Position numbers and translations under genes: made by a program. Shown here in pieces: positions 14,412-27,700 of a stretch of DNA of 64,000 nucleotides; the stretch's first letter is position 1, and each line of letters begins with the position of its first letter. Below the pieces are notes generated by a model, which saw only the letters and a program-made list of their open reading frames with translations, made no database searches and was not told the origin of the DNA. Source of the stretch: Neodiprion pinetum (Eukaryota; Arthropoda; Insecta; Hymenoptera; Diprionidae); the NCBI RefSeq assembly GCF_021155775.2, contig NC_060236.1:8663087-8727086 (forward strand), read 5' to 3'.

Positions 14412-14528
14412 CTTTCTCGCAACTGGTGTTGATCCTCTTCTGGAACACCTGCCGTTTCGACCACGCGAAGGATGAGCTCTTTTCGAGTTCACCGCATCTC
14501 GCAAAATTTTTCTCGTTCCATCCGCCAT
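14412..14528 (-). CDS. Candidate first coding exon of an unidentified minus-strand gene
   Basis: ATG at 14528 in good context (AACAATGG) opens 39 codons rich in Arg, Ser and Lys. The frame ends exactly at AAG followed by the strong donor GTAAGTG (phase 0). Similarity to any known family was not recognised. The peptide is basic and likely disordered at the N-terminus. The plus strand also shows a possible donor at the other end (AAG then GTAAGA), so strand is not settled beyond doubt. Confidence 0.35.
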
Positions 14529-14663
14529 TGTTTTCAAGGTAAGAACAAATTGAAACCAGAAATGGATCGCCGCGCAATTAACGTAATCCTCGCTCCGTGT
14601 CACACCGTCGATTGAACTTCGACGCCGAATTGCTTTCTCAACCTTATTTCATTAACAGCGATC

Positions 14664-14930
14664 ACTAAACTGGCAACACTGAATTCCGATCATTTCCGCA
14701 CTGATCGATTATTTTATTTCCAGACGTAGCAACGCCAAAAATCCGTCTAGTCTCTTGATCAGCACAACGAAGTGCTCCAGAGTTCTTCGAAAAAGTGCAA
14801 CACGGTGTCTCTTGCTGCAGACTTGATCGGAGATGCAGCCCACGCAAAAGAGATAATTCTGTAAATTTCGCAGCCTCGTTTCGTAGCTCAAATCAGCGAA
14901 ACGCATCTTCTTATTCCATTTTTCCACCCA
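14664..14930 (-). other. Unassigned open segment
   Basis: The minus strand has overlapping open frames here, and a CAG acceptor-like site near 14857. The plus strand is also open from 14795 to 15010. Because both strands are open and no domain is recognisable, this may be leader exon or chance. Confidence 0.15.
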
Positions 14931-15963
14931 CCTTCGAACCGGCGCACTGCACCTGCTGCGTCACTGCAGAATTCCTCCGAACTCCAGACGAAACATTCCG
15001 GATTTGGTGAAATCTCTTTCGGATGAAAGATAGTGGTGATCATATTTCGTAAACTTATTCTCTAGCGTGTTATTCTTGATTTACGAAGGTTGGTACTGAC
15101 TTTACAGACGTACAGGTTGCCCCGTCGTATAAATTGCGCGAGAGATATGATTTGTTGGGAACAATTTACTCCAAGAAGAAATCACTTCGTACTGACCAAG
15201 CTGACACGGTTTAGAGTTCACGCGAGTTGTGCGGCTTTATAATTGATTAAACAGACTGGTGTGTACAGTGCGGTGCTTGATAACGAGTAAAGTAAGAATT
15301 CGAACTAGATACTCCCGGTATCGACGACGCGATACATTCACATGATCAACGTTTTGTTGCTGATCGAGTAGACTAAGACGACAAGAAGTACAAATATGTA
15401 GGATTTCAATTTATCAACATGTCTCGATAAGTGACTGAGGAATAAGCCACCATAAGGCAAGAACGTTTTTCAGGTTTTCAAATGACCGAATAGTTGGACA
15501 GTAATTGATGAGACTAAACTAGTGATAAGTTTACTCAGGCACGACCTTGCGCAACTCGATCGTTGTACAAATTTGCAAACTCGTTTCGTCTACCCACGTG
15601 CAATTTGGCCGTATGATCCGGACCTAATTACACTTCCCTCTCTCATTAATCAGAATTTCACACAGTTCAATTACGTCTTATTATTTAGTTATTTCCTCGT
15701 CACTTACGCTCGCGGGTCTTCAGGCACCGATATGCTGCAAAGGGGTTCTTAACTTTGTAACTTATGGCGTCCGGCAAGTGTAGATTGTACGAAATAGGTG
15801 CGTGCAAGTATTACAACGCCGACTCACGATCAGCCGTGATTTCCGTGTGATATTATACAATCGCGATTCGGTACTAGTCACTTTATTGATCAACGCTGTG
15901 AAGGCGTGTAGAATAAGGCGTTCGTAAATCAACTCCAGTGACATTTACAACCTTGTAGTACAC

Positions 15964-16272
15964 TGTGAATATATAAAGTGTTCTTCCTCTTCGAGCACAA
16001 CTGTAAGAATGTCTGTAAGTGTGTTTACATTTTGGAATCTTACGCTTCTGATGCGAAGCCCGTAAGGCATTTTTCATTGTGGAACATATAATTTTTAAAA
16101 ATGCCTCGTGATTAATATTAATATTGATAATGCATATCCGCATTTCAATATTAGACGGTCATTGACTGTCTTACGGGCTTCGCATCAGAAGCGTAAGATT
16201 CCAAAATGTAAACACACTTACAGACATTCTTACAGTTGTGCTCGAAGAGGAAGAACACTTTATATATTCACA
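15964..16272. repeat. Perfect 103-bp inverted repeat with 103-nt spacer
   Basis: Left arm 15964-16066 and right arm 16170-16272 are exact reverse complements, separated by 16067-16169. The transcript would fold into a long perfect hairpin. Lack of any mismatch suggests a very young structure, or an assembly foldback. Confidence 0.85.
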
Positions 16273-16344
16273 CATACTATCACAGCACAAGAAAACAAAT
16301 TTGAACTTACTGGTGATGAGAGGAATTAACGACAACAGAGTCAG

Positions 16345-16426
16345 GGCGGCTAGGTGGTCTAGTGGAGTAAGGCTCCGGTAAAGCATCGCTAGATACCAGG
16401 TTCGATTCCTGGCTCCGTCGTTAATT
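16345..16426 (+). ncRNA. tRNA-like (SINE head) sequence, not a functional tRNA
   Basis: Box A TGGTCTAGTGG (16355-16365) and box B GGTTCGATTCC (16399-16409) match the Pol III internal promoter. The T stem CCAGG/CCTGG is perfect. The acceptor stem pairs only partly and no proper five-base-pair anticodon stem forms, so I do not call a tRNA. TTTTT right after it could end Pol III transcription. The unit is framed by AATTAACGAC (16324) and its reverse complement (16417). Confidence 0.55.
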
Positions 16427-16478
16427 TTTCAAATTCACCAGTTGTTCAAAATTATATGTTCAACTTGTAGTACACTGT

Positions 16479-19400
16479 CTAAGGGTATGCATAAGGTTGC
16501 CTTATGCGTATGTAGTAGTCGATGTCACAACATGGTCAAGATCTCAGAAACCGTCGCTGTACACTACAATCGGAGTAGGTCAGTGTTGCTGATAACAGAT
16601 ATGAGATTCCTGACGGGCTGAACCAAATTCTCGGCCTTAATGATTTTCGATGTTTTGTCTAATGGAAAAATCTACAAAAATCTAGTTTGTTTCAAGAAGT
16701 GAAAGTAAAATGTACGATCTGAAAAAATACTTTCTTGTTCAAAAAACATACAGGCTTATGACGATTAAATAAGCGACGAATGAATGTTCGGTAGATCCCA
16801 AAAATCGTCTGTCGGACGGGTGTCGGGCGCAAGTTGAAAGGAGTTGTGGAATTGTGATAGTGATTAATTCTCGACTTCTATAGGCTGGAAGTATCTGATC
16901 ATTTCTATCATTCGCACCAACTAATGGTACTTCAAGGTATCCTAAACGAGATCGTTGATGATCGATAAGACAGATGCCGATATACCGTTAGCCGGTAACC
17001 TCAAATGACTTCAGCAGGTGAATTGTGGGTCAGTAACTAATTAGAATGTTTCTTGTTCGAAGTGTTTCTAAACGTTGTAATAAAATCTATCATCGTAATA
17101 AAACATGCCAGCGTTGGTTTTATTCGAATCCATCAAACGCATCAAGAAATCACCTCGTTGGGTCCCCATTTTTGACGGCAGCAATTGAAGCGTAGACATC
17201 CATTGACGATAGCATGCCACACGACCCCTCTAGGACGACCGCATCTGACATGAACCCATTGTTCGTCGAAATGAGTCGTTAGGGTGGCAGGAGAAGGGTG
17301 CTGGACGCCATTCCAATTCATTCTGGCGGCTGGGCCGCTGGCGTTAAATTCAATATTATCCAGATTGTTCATGACGATAACTAATTTTGGAGTGAATTTT
17401 TGCTTGTCGGGGTTACTTTTATACAACAACGGGCTGGGTATCGACGGGATCGTGAATCGCGCAAGTTTGTCGGAAGGGGGCGGATAAGAGTGCGACGTTT
17501 GTGGCGGAAAAATTATCATACGCTTGGCGCGAGGAGTCGCGAGGAGTTGCGACCATAGGTTACGACAAGCGCGATGGTGGGGGAAACGTGGGACTGGAGG
17601 CACGGAGGATCTACTTGAACAAAATCGATACCACGATTACTCTACTTACCATCGTGCACCGACTTACCGAAGTGGGCAGTCTTCATACCGACCGCTCGGC
17701 TCACGCGTGCGCACAAACGCAGAGTGACGATCTACAAACGTCATCGCATGGCTACTAGTGGAATATTCCAGAATTTCCGCCCAATCTCTTCGCATGCAAC
17801 ATTATTGTTTTTAGATTTTTATCTGCCAACTCAATACGTCAAGTTCTGCGGAGATGTCGGCTTCAAATTGAAATCCGTTCCATCGCCTATGCGAATTGCT
17901 ATCGGAATGTCGTTTCGTGTTCCACCTGCAATGGTTACAAAATTGAAATAAGATATGAGTTCGAACGATGCAGACGAAGACGCGAGCTTTTAAGATTTTT
18001 ACCTACGCTTGGTGATAATATTAGAAAAATATTGGTAATTTTTTCTAAAAAATTTGTTAACGAATTAGTGATAACGAGACGACTAGTCTGTATCGAAATA
18101 ATTCATACTACCTGACATAGACCGGTGAATGGAAATTCAGACTTTGATTTTGATGTTATGGTTAAAAATGGATAGTAACCATCAACCAATTAATCATAAT
18201 GATCGGTGCGATCCAAGAAACCTTCGCTCACTAATTTCTACCTGAATATAAATATTTTCATATTGTTTTCACGATATTGGATTCACGTTTTGAGTTTCGA
18301 AAATCTAACTTCCGATTCGTGATCAGCGATCCAACAAACTTTTGAGTATGAATTTTCATCATAATCCATATGATTTCAGGTTGTTTGCAATATATTAAAT
18401 ACGCCAAATGTAAATTATACAATTCTGTCTTCAGAATCGCTATCAGCGAACCCAAAAACGTACGCTATCAATCTTCATTTATTCGAAAACACTATCAAAA
18501 TATCGGTAAATTTATTTTATTTTTGGAAATTTTGTCATTTTCACATGTCTGAACCAATCGAAGCTAAAATGTAATCAGTTCTAAGCTTGGAAAAGTCGTG
18601 TCGATTGAGACCAAATCTTTGAGATCCGGTAACTCGAGAACGAGATATCGTCGGAGAAATAAATTGTTCACACGCACACACAATTGTCCATCTGAAAATG
18701 GTCGGAGGTGATTCCCTAGATCTCGAAACGTTGAGTCTTAGTGAAATCTCAGCTTTCCATTTTCGGGGTGATTATAATGAATTCCTTTTTTCTCTGAAAA
18801 CGGAGAAGGAAAGAGTTTGAAAAGAGGGCCAATGAGTTCCGCCCACTGTTGTGCAACTTAGCGAATAACTTCCTTATAATTCATTACGTTCGTGATTTAT
18901 GAAAATAGCGATGATTTGCAATACCTATTCAAAAACATGCAGATAAGGTATCTGTGTGGTATCGGAACTTTGGCACAGTCTAGTACCTATATCTATGATA
19001 CGATTGGCCATGATTAGAAATATTATCGACTTGAAAAGCGACTCTCGTTTGTTTCTACTAAATACAGCACTAATCCACGTCAGAACCTTAGCCACACACG
19101 CCTGCAAACTTATGGTCACTTTTGCATATTCCAGACGTGAATAGCGCTGGGCAAAACTGAATGTGAAAACTGATAATGAATACTGATCAGAACTGGTCGC
19201 TACGCCCCACATATTGTACAAAGCCTTCGGCAGATCTGCCAAGACTTGTAATCAAATATTCAGATACTAGATAAAAACATGTTATTGAAAAGGAAGCCAT
19301 TAAATGGTTTAAATTCGCAACGATTGCCATAACACGAGTCAGAGTATCTTGGTATGAGAATATTTCAAAATGCGGCGCACTTCCGTAAAAACCTGTCAGT

Positions 19401-21642
19401 CATCCTGACAAATGTTTACTTCTCCATTCCGTCGAATTGGCGTGTAACCACGACCACTTCCCTGTTTGCCTGTTCGTTTATCGCCGCGAACAACGCAGAA
19501 CGACGCATGTCGAGGTTCCTGTTTCGTTGACCACTGATACGATACTTTTCTGGGTGATGTCCTGTTGTTTCACGCTTCTGACATGGACTGAAAGTTCATA
19601 GAATTAATCCAACTTAAGGTTTCCTCTTAGTGTCGATATCCCTGAAACTCATCACTTGTTGTTGCGAACTCGATAAAGGGAAATATATTTAGCTGAATTA
19701 CATCGAAAAAAAATTAATTTTATAGATAATTTTGATACAAAATTATTGTCCCGGACATTACCGGGACACGACAGTCAATGACGCCTCTGTTCCGAAGTCA
19801 GGTCACCAAGGACCTCTCACGTCACCGTCTCAACGGTTCACGGTATGGAGAGTTTCCACGCCGCGTAGAAGCAGACGCCTCTGATATGCATCCGCGTATC
19901 CGCGTATTCAACTACAAATTGACGGACTCCCTTCTCGTTTCTCTGTTGCTTGGAAACCGAAATCTACTCAACCGTCTCGAGCACTTCCGGTCATCACCGT
20001 GTATAGAGCTCGACTGGAAAATCTGAAACCCAGCGCGCTACCCTCGGCTCGGTTTGTTTCTGCCGGATTGTAGCGTACGACTCCAGTGGCTGACCCAAGA
20101 AACATTTGACTGGCAATTCAGGGTCCGTTACTCTTACGCACGTTCCACACAATTCCACTCAAACCTCGATCTATAGGTACCGCAAAAAAATATTTTTATT
20201 TTCTGACTTTAACCAAACACCTCTTCCTTCACATTAACGTGAACGTGGACATAAATATTTATATTTTATTTGTGCCTAATAAGGTTGTCCTTTAATTAGT
20301 TGGTGACAATTATGATGTATTCAGGAATAATTATTGTGTCCCGTCCTCCGGACCTTGGATTTTTTTCCCACACTCTAACAGCTACCTTTTACCCTGCGTC
20401 CTCTTCTTATCGTCACCTCATTGCCGCAGTTTCCATGCCGCATCGGCAGGATGCTCCCTCTACTCCTGAACTGCAAGTAGCCAGTCCTTCGCATCCTTCC
20501 CCCCATATTCTCACTCTCAAATAATCTTTCATTCGGTCAACATATAAATCCACCTCTATTCCCTTTTTCCTCCTTCAAGTCTTCTCATTGCGCTTTCCAT
20601 ATCTTTGACAATACATCGATTATACACGGAAGCATTCGACTCCTCGATGCAAGTTCCTCTCATTTCTTCTTATCCTTCGCAAGGGCGCGTGGTCGACGGG
20701 TTGCGAACCCAAAATATGCTGTAATAATATCGCCGGTGGCGCAGTCATCGGTAGCCGTTCGCCATGATCACAATTATCTACCCCGTGACAACTGTATTGA
20801 GAATCATTGGAACCAATTATTGAAATAAATCGAAATAAATATCTTCGACGATTCGAAATTACGTGTATGCACCGTGGTATATATACCTTGTTTGTTGTTC
20901 CGTTTGTAGTCATTAACGGTAATCAGAATTAGCTGATTAGAAAATAGCAGACAAAAAAATTAGCGTAGACGTCATTCCCAGTTGAAATGCAGCGATTTCT
21001 TTATCTGGAGGGTTCAATACTGCAGTAATTAATTCGACCAGGTCCAGTTAAACAGAGATTTCAAGTACAATATGAGACACGATACGATTCACTTCGTTGC
21101 ACCGAGTCGAGAGTGAGAATTCGGGAAACGACAGACGAACAGCAAACTGTGAGATGGCCAATGAAAAGGAAGGCTGCGCGGCTGATCATCCCTTGAATCA
21201 GGCGGAATGATTTCTCCAAGCTTCGACCTGATGATTCATCAAAGAACAAACGGCGAGAGAGCGTTCAACAACAAAACTTACTGCACTTTACAATGTTTCC
21301 GCTCTGTGTGCTGACATCGCCGACAAATTCACGGTTTTGCGGTTGAATAGAATTCGCCAAACGTCATCACCGTCCGCTTGCGTTGATAAAATGGTTTTCC
21401 TCGTTCACTAAAAGGCACTTTCAATGTACTCAGTAAAATCTACTTCGGCAGTTGAAGAGTATGCGTGATCTAACTAGAAAGTTCAGAGAAACGATCAACG
21501 CGAAAAAACGTGCTTAGTTTAGTTGAGAGGCGAAAGGTTACTTTTATTTCATAAAAAGAAATCTCCTTTGTATCCAAGGGTGCACAACTCGGTTCTCTTT
21601 TGACATTGGATCGCAATAGAGCCGAAGTTTCACGGCACGCGA
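16479..21642. other. Non-coding stretch upstream of receptor copy 2
   Basis: Apart from the 17.1-17.6 kb open frame I see no supported gene. The last few hundred bases should hold the promoter and 5' untranslated region of copy 2. A weak TATA-like CATAAAAAG at about 21551 is the only hint of its promoter. Confidence 0.4.
17142..17603 (-). other. Uncharacterised 153-codon open frame in GC-rich patch
   Basis: This is the longest open frame between the two receptor copies and is clearly richer in G+C than its surroundings. The C-terminal half has several Cys, Trp and His residues (for example CGRPRGVVWHAIVNGCLRF). No known domain was recognised. Plus-strand frames overlap it, so it may be a conserved non-coding or leader exon. 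Confidence 0.2.
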
Positions 21643-21739
21643 ATGGACGTCATGTCGTGGCATCGTCGAGCCCTGCTGATGATAATAACATTACTATCTG
21701 GTTGTCTCGTTTTGGCTGACGGTGGTTTTGAAGTCGGAG
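21643..21739 (+). CDS. Candidate first coding exon of receptor copy 2 (signal peptide)
   Basis: The ATG at 21643 opens a 32-codon stretch with two arginines, a hydrophobic core (LLMIITLLSGCLVL) and a likely cleavage site after ADG. It ends one base into a codon at a clean GTGAGT donor (21740). The Ig exon at 24641 begins with two bases of a codon, so the two join in frame. This is 2.9 kb upstream of the Ig exon, so linkage is inferred from phase and order only. Confidence 0.5.
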
Positions 21740-24700
21740 GTGAGTGACAATAAACCGGCACTCGGAGAAAAAGTGATACGATAAATCTAAGGAAGCAAAT
21801 GATGCTTTTATGCGAATTTTCAAGTCGTGATTCCCGCATTACGGGCGTTGGTTTCATGCTTTATTCGAACATCCCAACAAGGATGAAAAATTCCCATCGA
21901 GCCATTTTCTGAAACATTCTAACAACCACGCTACAAACTTGTTGAAAATGTTCATAAGAAGATAAGAAATAATCCGAATTTTTGCACAAAGCAGAAAATT
22001 TTTCGAAAATAACACTTTTCACAACTATTGATACGATTGGAACTGAATGTTTCCTCAGGCGACCAGAAAAACACTTGTGTTAGAATAATCAATGGTTCGA
22101 GATTTTCTCCAAGAATTCATCAGACATATATAATCAATATTAAGTGCGTAATTATAAAATACAAATGATAAATTTCAACCGTTACGCATCAAACTTCACC
22201 TTCAAATAATCCACCGAGAGCTAAGATTTACAACGTTTCACCAGAATTCCGGAAAACATTACCATTCGGAAAGTTCCGAAACGCGGTAAACGTTGGCACA
22301 CGCGAGTCCTGAACACTCAGATAATGCTAATAGTGCGCTACTTTGTTTTGCAAACATGAGAAGTTACAGAAATTTATAGTTGAGAATAGGTGAAACAGAC
22401 ATCGAGGTCTGAGAAATGTTCCTGGATTAAATCGTACGACTCTTACAATTAAATGGTCGACCGAACATCCAAATTAATCACGTGTTGTTGATCCCTTAAG
22501 ACGAATCCCTGAGACGAATGACGAGGTGAATATCATCCTGCCCCACTAATTTAAGATTAGCGATGCTGTGAGAATCCACAAGGATCCTGACCAGCAGATA
22601 ATCATCTTTGACCGATGTTGAGTACGAACACGGCTTTTAGCCGTCTTTCAGGCGCTACGGGTCAGATATCAGCCAGAGATTAGCACGTAACAGAACGAAC
22701 GGTAGTAACGATCACGCTTGTATTGCCCTAGCGCCAGATGCGCAGGATATTTCTCTCGAGTGAAATAATGTACAGTGGAGCCACAGAGCGCAATTGGCAG
22801 CGAAAGAGTAACAGGGATATTTCGCTTGAAATAAGTATTCACATTGACAACAATATAATACAGTTTGATGTGCGACAAGGGCGGAAAGTAGGCGATGCAT
22901 GAACAAGTGGCGTTTGCGGCACGAGTCGAGGGCAAGTGATCCGAATGATCTTGAGAACTTCGTATTTTTAACGAGCATCTTCCGAATATCGAACAGCATT
23001 TTTTCATTCTTTGAGAGACATTTTCATTACTTCGGACGAATCGGAAAGCAAATAAATCAACGTATTAGACAGAAATTGTTCCTTGTACTTTATAACAGGA
23101 AAATAGAATCCTATTTATTGAACTCAACGTCGGAGTTAAAATCCTTATTGTTAGTCATGAAATTATTTACTGTTAAATTGTAGACTCTTGAGTCAATCTT
23201 CGTGTATTTTGTAAAGGTATATCGTATATCGTACATCCACTTTTGGGTCAACCTTTGTACGTGTTACACGCGTTTATCGTAAATTTTTCATTACGTGAAT
23301 GTTGTACATCGGCCACTTTCAAACCACAAATGATTCTCTTGCTGCTCTACCTTTGTTAAGTGTTACTGTGAATAATCGTCAACGACTAGCGTCGTTACAC
23401 GCCAGACAAATATATAACAGTCGGATTTTGACAACAATTCGCAGGTACATATACATATACAATAAACTTGTATATTCCGTCCAATTCTTCTTTCTATACC
23501 CCTGGAAATTCAGATTCTCCCTTCTATGGGTCCCCAATCGTACCTCCCTGTGAGTATAGTCTGATTGTTATTCGTTTATTATTATTTATTAGCCGATTGA
23601 GCTCAATTATTATTTGGTTTTGTCAATTTCGATAATTAACTGGCGCCCTCTGCAATAATTTATTCTGAGCCTCGACGGGAACTGACCCAGGTTGCGTCGA
23701 GTGGGAGCGATTGAGAAGTAAACAACGATTGAACCAAAATTTATCGGATTAAGTTCGATAGTTAACACAAAAGCAAAGGAAGTAAGTCACTTTTGTCTTG
23801 ACTTATAACTCTGTGAGTTTGAATCAGTGAATATTTACTGTTGTGTATTTTCTGGTAGGGCCGGAATAAGGACGGGTTGAGAAATAAAATGTACACCGGA
23901 CGTAATTGTTCAATATGTTTCATCTATTCATGTTAGAGGTAACCATAAACGTTCAGGGGGTTTGTACGGGTCCAGTGCCAAGGTTGAACTGACTGTTGAT
24001 GTATTAATTTCTCCCTCGCCAGCTTATTACCAATATTAGTTTGATATGTACGCTTACATTGCTTTACAGTAGTGATCGCTTTTGAGTATATCACAACATT
24101 TACTGATTCCCGATTATGAGTATACCGCTGTCAAAGACCAATGCATATACGAGTACACCGACTCGGTGACTTCTCACTAATTTTTTACTGATTTCCAGTC
24201 TGTGTACACTGAATTCTTTGGTGGTGAATTTATAATTGAGAATCAGTGAAACATCATTGATTTAAATTCAGAGGGTAGAAAAATGGTCAAGTTCTCATCC
24301 TATAGTTTTCTACGCCGCGTTTTATTTCTTGTGGAAAACGATTCATAACGCAAAGAAGGCGTGCTCGTTTGCGATGATGTCTTTTTCAATCCAGAGTCGT
24401 GACCAATTAAAAATGAACAAACGTGATATTTATTTAAATGTTTTGAAATTCATATCGCGAACATAATCACGTGAATGTAAGATGAATATTAAAAATTTGA
24501 TAATTAGGTCTTACCAACTATAAACAAAGGTTTAAAGAAAAATCCAAAAAGTAAAAATTTCCGAGGGTCAGCCGCCAAAATATCAGTTAGTATGCGCAAC
24601 CTTACAAAATCATTGTAATTTTTCCATATTTTTCGGCCAGGTCGAATAACGTGGGAATTCAGAGATGTTTTGGCGCATCCAGGGGAGCCAGCAGCTCTAA

Positions 24701-27700
24701 CATGCGACCTGTCGGGATCTTTCGCTAACTTTGGGTGGCGAAAAATCGTCGGGACGCCGACAAGCGAAGAGAACTTGAGGAAACTCACCAAAATTTGGCG
24801 CTTCAACGAGACGTATTCAAGAATAGGTCTATATTTTGAAAACGTCTTGAAAGAAGACGACGGAATTTACTTATGCTGGAAAAATCACAAATACTTGACT
24901 GTACGTCGTCGTGGACTTCTTGTCGATCCCGTGGTATCGATATTCCAGACTTCGGTCGCTGCTTTGGATGCAAGTAGGATTTGTGTGAAATGGAATTTTC
25001 TAGGAGGTAGAATGAGTGGGTATTCGGCGCTTGGCGTACAAATCCAGAAAAACGGTTCACTCGAATGGCATCGAAAGTACAAAACGACGACTAGCACCTC
25101 CAGTGGTGTCTTTGTTGCAACAGCGTGTAATCCAGACACAGCCTACTGGTTTAAATTTACTCTGACATCCGGACCAAGCATTGATATACATTTTTTTTCG
25201 AGGTGGATAAAGACTTCTGAGAAAGGTATAAGTATAGCAGATTTTGTGTTATTGTAAACCTATACTCTGGGGTAAACTGCTCTCAGAAGCTGTGCTTATT
25301 TTTTGCATACTAAGTCGTATTAAAGATTTCCTGTTGTTCCGTAAAAAAAAAACAACGACTAAAGCGAGTAAAAGTAATTGTTAGGCATGGGAAAAGAATA
25401 TGGTGAGACCAGTGATTTTTTTGAATGAAAAAGTAGTACTTGATTCGGGAAATAACAGTGATGAGTTGAAAAAATTGCATTGTTGTATGAAACGCCGCAT
25501 ATTTCAAACAGCTAAGAAATACGCACCTCGAGTCGTTGATTTCTCCGAAGAGATGAATTTAGTGAATCTGGCATATTCTTTCTACGGGAATAATATAGAA
25601 GATGTCCAGTAAATATGTATAAAAATAAATGAAATATTTATTTCTTCTCACTTTATTTGGTTAAATATGTGCAAACCCATTTTGTATTTATTTGAGGTGA
25701 TTCGCTTAGAATGAGTCTTTCTGCAGATCCTGTATACGTACCACTCGTTTGGGTTAAGGAAACGTCTGTCGATTCAATAACGATTGAATGGTCGAAGCCA
25801 CCGAGGGAGATTGAAAGTATTTTCAACTTTTATCGAGTGTGGATGTACAAGACAGGCATCAGTGACGTAAAACAGTTAAAGCAGCTATCGTCGATGAAAG
25901 ACAATTATTTGAAATTCGAGTTTCTGACAACTTTGGTCTCTTACAAATTTCAGTTGGATGTGTGCTTCGGAAATGACTGTGATCCACAACTTTACCCCTC
26001 TATCTGGTTGGAAGATGTCGTGCCGAAAGACAGAGGTATTGATACTACATTAACGGATATGCATTTGTGAGGCAAGACGTGATGAATCTTGGAATTTCCA
26101 GACCCGAAATTCACCCCGAATGTTTCGGTAATCGAAACGGGTGTCGCTTCAATAACGATTGCGTGGAATGCACCGCCGACGGACTTGCAAGACCGCGTTT
26201 ATTACTATAAATTAGCGTTGAGCACTGAAAACTTGACCAACAAATCACTGTACGTGAACAAAACCGAGAATTCCCACACATTCGAAGATCTTCTGCTGAA
26301 CAAAACTCATCGATTCAAAGTAGCAGCCTGCAGCGATTACAAAACGCAATGCGGTAATTGGAGCGAGGAAAAAGAAGCTTTTACGTACATCACAAGTATG
26401 GGTAATATGGAGAATTGATAGAATTTATGTGGAAATATGAATAAAATTCGACCTCACTCGCTTCCTTTGAAATTTGCCAATCATCGAGGTATTTCTGTAA
26501 CTAAACCTGCAAAATGAATAACATTTTTTCTATCTTTCGCTCATCCTAAGCTGCCTAGTTCCAATCGCAAATCGTTTATATCTGTGCGGAACGATAATTG
26601 CATTTTTCAGCGAATCCTCTGCTCGAAGTCGGGGTGTATGAGAAAACGTATTCGTACGATGTGATACACGTATCATAGATTTAATAACGTCATTGCATTT
26701 CCAGATTCCAGAAGTGGGATACAAGATGAAACATGGCTGATTACGGGAGCAATTGCTACTCTACTTGTCATCGTCGTTGTAACGATAGCGGCTTGGAACT
26801 TTCGCAGAAAGGTACTTATACCCTGATGAATTCAATCTTGGCCTTCGTGCCACGGTAAACGGACCGATTAATCGACATGGGACATGTTGTTGCACAGGCG
26901 TTGAAACGAAAGTTGATCAAAGCCAGACTAGAGTACTTCAATTTCGGGGCCCCGATTCCTCTGGATCCAGAATTGGCTGTGAGCGATCAGGCCGAGTTAC
27001 TGCCGTACAACAGAAAATGGGAATTCCCGCGGGATCTCTTGAAACTTGGTAACGCGCTACTTTATTTCTTCTCCGGTAGTGAATAGTAATAATCCGTTTC
27101 GACGAATCCTATCGAGATGGGCACCATTCAGCTTCCGATAATGAGATGGGCCGAATGAGTATGTCGAAAAGTATTTTTTGTATTCAATTCACATGACAAG
27201 GCCAATTATATCGTATCTGCCAGAAATCGTTTTATTCAGCGAATTACACTTTTTGCCAGAAGATTGGCGAACCGATTGCGGCCGCGAGTAAAATGTCTAC
27301 TCTGTAAACTTCGCCGGGTCAAGGCGGTCGATGTTGCGAATTATACCATAAGCAAATTAGCATCTTGTCGTGAATATCTAGGATTTGACGAGTTGAATGA
27401 GTCAAAGAATAAGTGTTGAGAATCAGTAATCGCACCTCGAACTTTCCGCCTGTTGGATCCTCTCACATCACGTGTTCAATCGGCATTCGGGCACCTGGAT
27501 TATCTTCAGTCCTCTCTGTTAATCGATAGAGTTTGATTCACTCTTACGATTAGCGGATCTTCAGATTTAGATTCACGTATCAACTTTTTGTATTTTGCCA
27601 CCTCACGGGAACGTTTCTCAAGAACGGACCACCGTCGCAGGATTATCTCGATTTCATTACGAGTGACGGTAGCTCATTGCTGCATAGTGAAAATGTTATT

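Larger units (their letters stand above)
15952..16478. mobile_element. Retroposed or foldback element with 15-bp target-site duplication
   Basis: The 15-bp sequence CTTGTAGTACACTGT occurs at 15952-15966 and again at 16464-16478, with differing neighbouring bases, as expected of a target-site duplication around a 497-bp insert. The insert contains a perfect long inverted repeat and, near its right end, a tRNA-like unit with both Pol III promoter boxes. A 7-20 bp duplication fits LINE-driven (SINE) retroposition. No coding capacity. Confidence 0.7.

Noticed and set aside
15883..16329. Open frames on both strands sharing the same peptide
   Set aside because: They are the two arms of the 103-bp inverted repeat read in each direction.
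16345..16420. Functional tRNA gene
   Set aside because: Box A, box B and T stem are present but the acceptor stem is imperfect and no anticodon stem forms.
20730..20765. tRNA-like box A (GGTGGCGCAGTC)
   Set aside because: No box B or stem structure follows at the right distance.
22059..22144. Possible extra exon of receptor copy 2 with a Cys pair after a good acceptor (TTTCCTCAG)
   Set aside because: It enters in phase 1 but its available donors leave in phase 0 or 2, while the Ig exon needs phase 1; the gene closes in frame without it.
25400..25612. 70-codon open frame inside a copy 2 intron
   Set aside because: No domain, no fitting splice sites, and the flanking FN3 exons join in phase without it.
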